From NCBI GenBank assembly GCA_951804985.1, contig OX638135.1, positions 67,592,507 to 67,656,506 of the forward strand: a stretch of DNA of 64,000 nt, written 5' to 3'. The stretch is from Dryomyza anilis (taxonomy: Eukaryota; Arthropoda; Insecta; Diptera; Dryomyzidae). A program made the translations under genes and the position numbers. Of the stretch, positions 55,791-64,000 are shown in pieces. Below the pieces are notes generated by a model, which made no database searches, was not told where the DNA came from, and saw only the letters and a program-made list of their open reading frames with translations. Every line of letters begins with the position of its first letter. The stretch's first letter is position 1.

Positions 55791-56329
55791 TGTTCCGTAT
55801 GGTGGGCTAGAATGACGGCTTGCAAGCAAAGTTTTTATGAAAAACATCAGTTTCGCGAATTAAAACTTTTGTAGTACATTCAATACTCCCAATCCCATTT
55901 TCATTTATACATCATATTTTTGGAAAAAAAAAGACAGGCTTTCATATAAAAATACAAAAACAAAAATAAAAACTGTCTATTTTTCAAAAACCTTAAAAAT
56001 AGTTTTAAAATTCAATAATTTTAGTTACAAAATTATTTATTTCAAAATAAATATTTTTATTGTAAAGCTCATGAAAAATACTTTCTAAAGCTGTCACAGT
56101 CGTTTACAATTAAACTATAATTAAATTATAAATATTTCAATACAAGCCAACGCGGTCAAAATTGCCATATTTGGACTCGACAACCGGTTCTTGTTTACAT
56201 GTTCACCAAATTTCATTCAAATCGGATGCAAACATTTTTTGAAGCTGGTACGGTTGACAAATTGTCACACATATATCATATCCTTTTTTTTTTCTTTTTA
56301 TAACCTTTTCAACTAGATAAGTATTTGAT
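55791..56329. other. AT-rich spacer
   Basis: No gene seen. 56,235-56,290 (AGCTGGTACGGTTGACAAAT) is the reverse complement of 46,262-46,300, a short dispersed repeat. Confidence 0.45.
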
Positions 56330-57052
56330 GTTTCCTTAAATTATTTCTCCTTGATAATCAATTGATATATAATTGGATTTTTGACCAATTGGATTCATAA
56401 ATCTTTATTGAAAGTGCCTTTATATTTCCTAATTCAAACATCATCTCCAATTTTTAATTTACTCAATTTAAATGTTTTATTATGATTGTAAACTGTATTT
56501 AAAAGCAGTTGTTCATTAGATTTATTGACATTTTTTTTGAGACATTTTTATACTACGATGATATTTATTATTATATATATTTACATTTTTTGTAATTAAG
56601 TCTAACCATTTATAAGCACTTTGAAGGCTAAAGTCTTTACACATTAAATCTTTCAATTATTGAAGCCTTCATATTGGAAAATGTATAATAATGGTTTATT
56701 TCAAAATGATTCATTAATTTTTTAAAATATGAATTGAAAAATTCTTTACCCTGATCGGATTGAATATTATTATTATAAGAATATTATTAAAATTTTTTTT
56801 AAGAATATTTTGCATAGCTAAGTTTACATCGATTTCACTTTATGTTTTAGTAGGTAAAGCATATGCGTATTTAGAAAAAACATTTATAACAGTTAGTAAA
56901 TATTTATATCCTTTATTAATCTTTGCAAAAGGTATCATTTCTACACGATCAATTTGGCAATTATCTGAAATATCGTTTTGAATAAACCTACTCCGTTTAA
57001 TATTTCTTCTTGCTTGTCGATGCAATTCATTTACAAGAACTTCTTTACTCAT
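56330..57052 (-). pseudogene. Polinton/Maverick integrase, broken
   Basis: Minus strand. 57,052-56,840 reads ELHRQARRNIKRSRFIQND then QIDRVEMIPFAKINKGYKYL and FSKYAYALPTKT, the N-terminal part of the retroviral-type integrase used by Polintons, with the first Asp in QIDRVEM. A stop follows. In another frame at about 56,765-56,640 are SDQGKEFF (second Asp) and ASIIERF (Glu). Degenerate C-terminal text (RKYKGTF, with a preceding stop) is near 56,430-56,390. All three catalytic acids are recognisable but in different frames. It acts (or acted) in the nucleus to insert the element. Confidence 0.72.
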
Positions 57053-57165
57053 AGTGAATTCAGCAAATAATGGAAATGATTGATTTTAAAAAATATATTT
57101 TTATATAAAAAATAACTGCTTCAAACAATTATTTTTATTTGAAGTTAGTCATAGTATAGAGAACA

Positions 57166-57552
57166 ATGTTTCTTCAATTTGTGTATCTATTTACAATGTT
57201 ATTTTGTGGTCCAACAGGTTGTGGCAAATCGACATTTATTATAAATCTTATTAACAATAAACATTTTATTAGTTCTTCTACTACAAAAGTAATTTGGTGT
57301 TATGCTGAGAAAACTCATTACCAGAACTTGATAATGTAAATTTTGTTGAAGTTATTCCAGATGACTTTAAGAATTCCGCCAATGAATCTAAAATATTATT
57401 TTAGATTGAACTCAAAATATTTTTCATAAGGAACATATACAAGAGATATATCATTGAATTCAAAATATATAGTTATGTTTAAAAATCCTGGAGATAAACT
57501 ACAATTTCAATGCTTGGCAAGACAAATTTATCCTGAAAACGAATTGGGATAG
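57166..57552 (+). pseudogene. Polinton/Maverick packaging ATPase, broken
   Basis: Plus strand from ATG 57,166. The Walker A box CGPTGCGKSTFIINLI is at about 57,205-57,252, then TKVIWCYAEKTH. A frameshift and TAA come at about 57,335; NVNFVEVIPDDFK continues in another frame to a TAG near 57,400. The Walker B region is deleted, and the last segment TRDISLNSKYIVMFKNPGDK with LARQIYPENELG ends at TAG 57,550. These blocks fit the FtsK/HerA-like ATPase of Polintons and adintoviruses that would pump DNA into capsids. The end is truncated relative to the family. It is divergently oriented to the integrase, 113 bp away. Confidence 0.72.
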
Positions 57553-57680
57553 TTAGGCCACATGGGTAAGTTCGGTCACATGAAAACCCGAGAAATAATG
57601 AAAAAAAAATATGTGGGTGAATCATGCCCATTTTTGGACCACATATTTTTAGGTGAATTCTAACTATACGTTTTAAATTT
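57553..57680 (-). mobile_element. mini-me-like fragment, reverse orientation
   Basis: Reverse complement of 31,500-31,620 plus the end (CACATGGGTAAGTTCGGTCACATG, CGAGAAATAATG, ATTTTTGGACCACATATTTT). Confidence 0.75.
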
Positions 57681-57885
57681 TATAAGTATATTTTGGGATT
57701 CAGAATGGTGTTGTGCATGCGCAATCCAGTATCCGACTTCTGTTAGTTACCATAGCCTCTCCTATACAATTCCTAGTCTCACCTTCGCGTTGGTGAACCC
57801 CGTTAACACGAGCAACTAGCTGAAGATCGGGTTTCAATCCCGGGGACAAACGACACAGGGATATTAGCCCTTTAAAATTGGGGTT
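57681..57885 (+). other. 5' region of LINE copy 2
   Basis: Higher GC than its surroundings (ACCCCGTTAACACGAGCAAC, TTTCAATCCCGGGG). Probably the untranslated 5' region of the following LINE; copy 1 keeps no counterpart this far upstream. Confidence 0.35.
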
Positions 57886-57942
57886 GTGCGTTGGGCTTGT
57901 GTTCCGTCATATAAAAAAACTGATTCAACGAACACAGATAAC

Positions 57943-58620
57943 ATGCCTCGGATACCGACTCGAAAACACAATGACAACCTACGCAAACGTATAAAGGACC
58001 ATGATTTACGGATATGCACCATGATTTACGGAATGTCCGAACCCTTTTATAGGGAAGGTGCCAGCTGGCTGATGTCCTCGAAAAATACTAGGCTGACATC
58101 ACCGCAATCCACGAAATGCGATGGATAGGACAGGGCTGCTCTAAACAGGCATCTTGTGACATTTACTACAGCTGCAAGGCTAAGTACTTTTACATCAGTC
58201 TTATTTGTGCGCACGCTCCGACGAATGAGAAGGACGATGAACCAAAGAAACTTTCCATGAGAGCCTCGACGAAGTATATGAGCGCTACCCTCGACACGAC
58301 ATCAAAATCGTGATTGGCGACTTTAATGCCAAGGTAGGCCATGAGGATATGCCTCCACGAAAACACCTCCGACAAAGGAATGAGGCTGCTCGACTTCGAC
58401 GCAGCACGAAACATGGGAGCGCTTCAACATTCCGAAGCCAGCGCAATCATTGTCGGTGTCGTCTCAAGTCAAATCATTGGTCACCAGAATTGGCAAGTTG
58501 TCAAATGGTGGCATTTCCACTTCGGTGGAAGTCTTCCTCGCGAAAGTCCCTGGAAACGACGCTCTACACCACCCGGTGTAGAAGTCGGCTAAAGTAAGTG
58601 GCGAGCATCTCCCTCAGAGT
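57943..58620 (+). pseudogene. LINE copy 2 endonuclease, broken
   Basis: Pieces: 57,943-58,128 (KRIKDHDLRICT, damaged TWNVRTL box), 58,116-58,313 (EMRWIGQGCSKQASCDIYYS; a deletion removes the GLVVGKRLRH block), 58,310-58,345 (IGDFNAKVGHED, with the catalytic Asp and Asn intact), and 58,341-58,440 (SDKGMRLLDFDAARNM). The C-terminal SDH end is missing. Confidence 0.75.
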
Positions 58621-58659
58621 GAGGGTTCGTGCGTTGGGTTCGACTTCGCCGCAGCACGA

Positions 58660-60224
58660 AACATGGTAGTTCGTAGCACAAGAGGCAGAAAGACATGAGT
58701 GTGAGAAGATTAAGATGCATGGGGACAGGAATGAAGCTCGAAAATTCTTCGAGAAAATAAGACGCCTAGGTTCAAAATCCGGAGCTTCTTCTTGTAAAGA
58801 TGAGAACGGGAATCTAGTCACAGATACCCAGAGCACACTGAAGATATAGAGGGATCACTTCTCTGAACTGCTGACCGGTGATGATGACAGCAATACCATC
58901 GATAGAGAAGTAAACCCGGCAACCCCGTACTTGATGACTACGTTGAGATTCCGACACCCGACCATTACGAGATCAGAACAGCCATTGTTCGGCTGAAAAA
59001 CAACAACGCCGCAGTGCTGATGGCCTGCCTGCTGAATTGTTTAAGACCGGAGGCTAAGAGCTAATAGAGAGCATGCACGAGCTCGTAAGCAGAATATGTT
59101 CGGATGAAAGCATGCCAAGTGACTGGAACCTCAGTGTACTCTGCCCAATCCTTAAGAAAGGGGATCCCACATCTGCGCCAACTACCGTGGGATCAGCCTA
59201 CTCAATATCGCATACAAGGTTCTATCGAGCTTGTGAAAGACTGAACCCCATCGTCAACAGACTGATTGGACCTTATCAGCCGGCTTTGCAGGATGACCCT
59301 GAACAACACACGATGCTCAGTGTGCCATTTCTCCGAGCCATTTAATACCGAACGAGGTTTCAGACAGGTTATTGATGGAGAAAATACTTCGAGCTTCCGA
59401 ACTCCGTCAAAGCGGCACTATCCTCAGCAAAAGTGTCATGTTGCTCGCATACCCGACGATATTAATATCATTGGCAGGAGCACACGTGCAGTCAGCGCAG
59501 CATTCTCCAGATTGGAGAAAGAGTAGCGACGAATGGGTCTAGCGGTGAACAAGGACAAGACGAAGTTCCTTGTGCCAACAAGCAAAAAAGAGTCCGTGCG
59601 TCTTGGACAAAAAGCTGTTTTTGACACCCACAAGCTCGACATTGTGAATGATCCTATCTGGGATCCAGCGTAAACAGCAACAACGACGTCAGCCTGGAGA
59701 TCAAACGGAGAATAACGGAGAATAACTCTTGGTGTTACTTTGGGCTCAGTAGGCAATTGAGAAGTATAGTCCACTCTCGCCGGACAAAAATAACACTCTA
59801 CAAGTCACTCGTCATGCCCATCCTACTTTATGGCGCAGAAACATGGATTCTGGCCTCCACCGATGAGAGAGTACTGGGAGCTTTCGAGAGAAAGATTCTC
59901 CGTAAAATCTTTGGCCCTATCTGCTTTGCTAAGGAGTATCGAATCAGGATGAACCATGTGCTGTATGAGTTATTCGACGACATTGACATAGTCAAGCGCA
60001 TCAAGATCCAGCGGCTTCGCTGGCTAGGTCATGTCGAACGAACGGATGAAAACACTCCAGCCAAAAAGGTGCTTGAATCGAAACTCGAAGGTGGACAGCG
60101 TAGAAGAGGGCGTCCAAATCTGCGTTGGAATGACCAAGTTCAGGACAACCTGGCAACGTTTGGCGTCAGTGCGCGGTTTCATCTCAGCGGCAAAAATCGA
60201 CCCACGGCTGCATGGACCATTTAA
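58660..60224 (+). pseudogene. LINE copy 2 reverse transcriptase, core deleted
   Basis: The linker runs from 58,690 (KTRRLG.. SGASSCKDENG region). The RT N-terminal blocks are at 58,960-59,270 (LKNNNAAVLMACLLNCL, WNLSVLCPILKKGDPT). At about 59,280 GPYQ is followed directly by PALQDDP, so the block with the first catalytic Asp (VDYKAAFD in copy 1) has been deleted. DDINIIGRSTRAV at 59,455 and VNKDKTKFL are kept. An intact C-terminal frame of 155 codons is at 59,757-60,224 (RTKITLYKSLVMPILLYGAE, RRRGRPNLRWNDQVQDNLA), the best-preserved part of the family here. Confidence 0.8.
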
Positions 60225-60240
60225 GTAAGTAAGTAAGTAA

Positions 60241-61890
60241 GCATCTCAATACTCACAAGGCCAAGTGGCGGTCCCCCGATCAGAACACGCGCATCCAAAT
60301 TGATCATGTTGTGATTGACGGAAGGCACGTTTCTAGTGTGATTTACGTACGCTCGTTCCGAACATCGACTCGGATCACTTCCTTGTAGCAGCCAAGGTTC
60401 GAACACGCTTATGCCATAATGCACGGAAACTAACGCAAAGAAAGCTAAACGACAGTAAGCTGCACACATAACAGATCGACCAAGCTTATGCCGCTCGACT
60501 CTCACACCTGCTTGCCCAAGGCACTCCTCCTCTCGATGATATATGAGCGCAGTGCACACACGTCTCCCGCTCAATGCGTACAGTTACCGAAGAGGTGCTT
60601 GGATTCCAACGCCCACTACGGAACAAATGGTATGACGCGTAGAAGCGATACAGAGAGAAAAGGAAGGAGGAGAAACATCTTTTCAAAGATAATTACGTGA
60701 GTGTGAATATATTGAAATGCATGGCGACAGGAACGACGCAGATGTCCAGGGTACACTGAAATTATGGAGAGAGCACTTCCCTCATCTTCTAGCATGCGAT
60801 GACTACAACTACTTCGCCGATAGAGAAGACAGCTTGACAACCCCAGTTGCTGACGACGGTGTTGAAACACCGCCGCCTTACCGTGATGAGGTCTGCACAG
60901 CCATCAACAAGCTGAAAAACAACAAAGCCGCAGGATCGACTGGTCTGCCTGCTGAGTTGTTTAAGACCGGAGCCGATGAGCTCATAACGAGCATGCACTA
61001 GCTCATCAGCAGAATATGCCCTGCGAATGGAATCTCAGTACTCTGCCCTATCCTTTAGAATAAGTCCCATCAATATTGTATAAGGTTCAAACGAGCGTAT
61101 TATGTGAAAGGCTGAAGCCCATCGTCAACGGACTGATTGGACCTTATCAGTGCGGCTTCAGACCTGGAAAAACCATCATAGAACCGATTTTCACATAGCG
61201 TTAAATCCTAGAAAAGACCAAAGAGAGGCAGATCGACACCCACCACCTTTTCGTCGACTACAAAGATGCCTTCGACAGTCCGATAAGGAGTCGTCTATAC
61301 GCCACCATGTCTGAGTTCGGTATACCAGCGAAACTTATAAGGCTTGCAGGATAACCCTGAGCGACACACGTTGCTCAGCGAGATCAAGGTTTTAGACAAG
61401 GTGATTCCCTATCGTGTGACTTCTTCAACCTAATAATGGAGAAGATTGTAAGAGCTGCACCACTCCATCACCATGGCACTATCCTCAACAAGAGTTCGAT
61501 GCTGCTCGCAGTCAGTGCAGCATTCTCCAGTTTAGAGAGGGAATCGCGTCGAATGGGCCATACGGTGAACGAGGACAAGATGAAGTATCTAGTGTGAACA
61601 AACAAAGAGTCCAGGCGTCTTGGACAATACGTCACTATTAAGAACCACAACTTCGAAGTTGTGAAGGACTTCGTCTACCTAGGTACCAGCATCAACAAAG
61701 AAAACAATGCCAGATTAGCCAAAGAATAACTCTTGTCAGCAGGTGTTACTTTTGGCTCAGTAGGCAAGAGAAGAGCAGAAACCTCTCTCGACGGACAAAA
61801 ATTACGCTCTATAAGTCGCTCATCATGCCAATGAGCGAGCTTTAGGAGCGTTCGAGATAAAGATTCTTCGGGTAATCTATGGCCCAAAAG
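60241..61890 (+). mobile_element. RTE-like LINE, copy 3 (5' truncated)
   Basis: Starts inside the endonuclease (CACAAGGCCAAGTGGCGGTC; QIDHVVIDGRH, DSDHFLVAAKVRTRL at about 60,290-60,410). RT parts: 60,717-61,001 (LKNNKAAGSTGLPAELFKTG), CGFRPGKT and VDYKDAFDSPIRSRLYATMS at about 61,150-61,310, and a C-terminal segment 61,440-61,880. The YADD box is missing: TCGATGCTGCTCGC runs directly into AGTCAGTGCAGC. It ends without a tail at about 61,888. Confidence 0.8.
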
Positions 61891-62025
61891 AATTCATGAT
61901 ATTACTAAATATTGAACAATAAGTAACAATGTGAAACTTGCAAAATATTTATGAACGTGATCATTAATATAGATTTGTTTTTATTTTTTGCTTTTCAAGG
62001 CTAAAGAATATAAGCATCTTGAAAA
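61891..62025. other. copy of the interior of the CAAGGATTG element
   Basis: CTAAAGAATATAAGCATCTT matches about 53,588-53,607. Together with 62,616-62,700 it is a second, partial copy of that element's interior. Confidence 0.5.
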
Positions 62026-62615
62026 CAGAGCTGTAAAGGTTGGATTACGATTATTTTTGATTACGATTACTAAAGACTAGTAATCAAAAATTTTGATTAC
62101 GATTCTTAGTAGTCGTACTCAAAAATTTTGATTACGATTAGAAATAATCAAAAAGTAATTTGATTCTTAGTACATTTTATGATTATTTTCACGACTACTT
62201 TAAAAAAATCAAAAACTAGTAAGCCGACTATTTTTATTTGATTATTTGAAAATAATCAAAAAAAAGTAATCGTACTACTTTTTTTGATTATTTGAAAATA
62301 ATCAAAAAAAAAGTAATCCGACTACTTCTTTTTGATTATTTATATTTTTGTTACATTATTTTTTGATTATTAGATAATCAAAAAAATAATCAAGAAAAGT
62401 AGAAATAATCAAAAAAGTAGTCGGATTACTTTTTTGATTATTTTCAAATAATCAAAAAAAAAAGTAGTCGGATTACTAGTTTTTGATTATTTTTAAGTAG
62501 CCATTAAAATTATCCAAATATGTATTGATTATTTCTAATCGTAATCAAAATTTTTGATTACGATTCTTTAGAAATCGTAATCAAAAGTAATCGTAATCCA
62601 TCCTTTACAGCTCTG
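62026..62615. mobile_element. palindromic hAT-type MITE, AATCAAAAA/GATTACG family
   Basis: 590 bp, ends CAGAGCTGTAAAGG and CCTTTACAGCTCTG. The interior is built of GATTACGATT and AATCAAAAAAGTAATC words in both orientations. The CAGAGCTGT start is shared with the MITE at 12,844. No 8-bp duplication is recognisable at its edges. Confidence 0.75.
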
Positions 62616-63410
62616 TTTTTAACATGCGGATGTGGTTAATCTCTGACGAAATCAGAAATATGCCTATACGAAATATTCCTTATATTTATTATGAATGTAT
62701 ATCGACGCCCCTTACGAAAACTATTATATTAAAAATGTCTTACGAAAAAAAGTATATATCACTTTTAAACGAATACGATTTCTTTTTTACTTAAATGACG
62801 AATATTATAATGTTTTCAAAATTTCCCAGAAAATTAGTACAACAAACAGTTTTCTGTGGAAAATTATTATGTTTAAAATTTTTAGACGAAAATTGGAGCT
62901 TTTTATTGAAATAGATTTTTTTCAAAATCATATTGTAAAATTTGTTTGAAAAAATTTAAAATAATTAAGCTATAATGATATAAAATATGCAATTCCATAT
63001 ACTATGTCGGTGACTCAGAAGGTTAGTGTTTGGGAATATGGCTTTTTTTTTTAATTTCACGTCTATACTAATAATGATAGGTATTTGTATATTTAGTTAT
63101 TCTTAAAGGTTTCTTTGGGGAATCGAGTGGCATACTTGGTTTTTTTTAGTGGTACCCTACACCGATACCCTACATTTAAAAAGTAACTTTGTTCAATATT
63201 TTGTAATATATTTCTGATGCGTAGAAATTAAATATAATATATATATTTTTGATCGATATAACCTTGGTTAATTTGTGTATACATATTCCGTCCATTATCC
63301 ATGATTTAAGATTGTTAAACCATCAAGGAACACAATACTCTACTAAGTATTAAAAAATCCTCATTTTTTAAAGTAACGTAATAAAGTAAACAAGTATGTA
63401 CCGTTATAAA
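62616..63410. other. AT-rich sequence with repeat remnants
   Basis: 62,640-62,700 matches 54,330-54,393. 63,150-63,175 has GTACCCTACACCGATACCCT, a possible mini-me remnant. The plus-strand frame 62,695-62,949 is low-complexity and unlikely to be a gene. Confidence 0.4.
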
Positions 63411-63850
63411 TAGGGCTGCGCGTTGAATTGTTTTACAGGAAATTCTGATTAATCGCAATCACGATTAATAAATTATTCGATTAATTAACCTAAAATAAGA
63501 TTAATCGGTTAATTAAAACAATTCAATTAATCAAAATACTTTATATTTGAGAACATAGAAATTGCTATTTAAAAAGATATACAAAACAAAGTTTTGTTTA
63601 AAAGAAAAAACCAAAATAATAAAATTACAAATGCCGAAAAAGATGCGTAACAAGTATAATATAGTTATTTATAATCATGCCAATACAAAACAAATAATCG
63701 TATTTCAATTAATCATATTTCTGATTAATCGAGTAATCGTTTTTTAATTAATCAAAATTCTAATTAACCGAATAAAAGTATTTTAGGAAAATTAGATATA
63801 TCGTGTTTACGATTAATCAGACATTCCGGTAAAACGATTAATTGCACCTA
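63411..63850. mobile_element. GATTAATCG palindromic MITE
   Basis: 440 bp. Left end TAGGGCTGCGCGTTGAATTG, right end (reverse complement) TAGGTGCAATTAATCGTTTT, with six of eight flanking bases agreeing (GTTATAAA and GTTAGAAT) as a worn 8-bp duplication. The interior repeats CGATTAATC/GATTAATCG words. Likely hAT-derived. Confidence 0.55.
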
Positions 63851-64000
63851 GTTAGAATCGTGCATTATTATTAATGCCCAGCAGGAAATAAATCATTTAA
63901 CTACAAAGTGATAAAACGAGGAAATTGTAGAATTTATTCACTTCGTCCATTGTTGCAAAACATACATAGTTAATTCTAACATTGCATTTTAAATGTTATA
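63851..64000. other. AT-rich end of window
   Basis: No feature seen. Confidence 0.4.

Larger units (their letters stand above)
57886..60240 (+). mobile_element. RTE-like LINE, copy 2, with (AAGT)n tail
   Basis: Endonuclease from ATG 57,943 (PRIPTRKHNDNLRKR), reverse transcriptase 58,960-60,224, ending TTTAAGTAAGTAAGTAAG at about 60,222-60,240. A short-repeat tail in place of poly(A) is a known RTE trait. Copy 3 follows immediately in the same orientation. Confidence 0.82.

Noticed and set aside
56760..56981. Plus-strand frame over the Polinton integrase
   Set aside because: Shadow of the minus-strand integrase, which has clear family blocks.
57786..57853. Possible second tRNA-like promoter (GGGTTTCAATCCCG) upstream of LINE copy 2
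   Set aside because: A B-box-like word is present but no A box at the right spacing; only one copy in the window.
62695..62949. 84-codon plus-strand frame
   Set aside because: Low-complexity Phe/Lys/Ile/Tyr composition typical of AT-rich DNA; part of its 5' end lies in a repeat.

Overview
The window looks like a transposon-filled, AT-rich stretch of an insect nuclear genome, most likely a higher fly (Diptera). The grounds are copia with an initiator-Met-tRNA-type primer site, BEL/Pao, RTE-like and CR1/Jockey-like LINEs, hAT-type MITEs, a GTCY 'mini-me' repeat, Polinton/Maverick fragments and a tRNA-derived SINE, together with the absence of bacterial gene organisation. The species cannot be named from the sequence. 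No complete host gene is visible. The only candidate host coding sequence is a short two-exon tail at about 3.3-3.6 kb.

Layout. 1-2.65 kb: eroded RTE-like LINE on the minus strand, running off the left edge. 2.66-4.47 kb: possible host exons, then a repeat module also found in the central array. 4.47-8.70 kb: copia element with both LTRs, a 5-bp target duplication and a SINE inside the 5' LTR. 9.6-37.1 kb: direct tandem array of a chimeric unit (A, partial A', B, C; A' and B recur in B and C at an offset of about 8,380 bp). Each full unit carries minus-strand remnants of a BEL/Pao gag and a hAT transposase, 335-bp tandem repeats, a 0.9-kb hAT-type MITE, a pair of inverted-repeat arms and a GAGCGATC minisatellite. 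A and B also keep a BED-finger exon, and A, A' and B a Polinton-like small protein. SINEs, a mini-me element and deletions differ between copies, so their order of events can be read.

37.6-45.9 kb: three-level nest. A foldback element (TIR TGGGC...) holds a 7.4-kb element with CACAGTG ends and a 5-bp duplication, which holds a CR1/Jockey-like LINE with a nearly intact reverse transcriptase. 46.3-55.8 kb: one LINE copy split three ways by a complete but dead BEL/Pao element (46,467-52,620) and by a TIR element (about 52.74-55.39 kb) that itself contains a 2-kb hAT-like element with 8-bp duplications. 56.3-57.6 kb: Polinton integrase (minus) and packaging ATPase (plus), both broken. 57.9-61.9 kb: two head-to-tail RTE-like LINE copies. 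62.0-63.9 kb: two palindromic MITEs.

Almost every coding remnant is mobile-element derived and disabled by stops, frameshifts or deletions. The least damaged enzyme is the LINE reverse transcriptase at 44.2-45.5 kb. The biology here is the layered record of insertion, tandem duplication and unequal exchange rather than a working operon or pathway.
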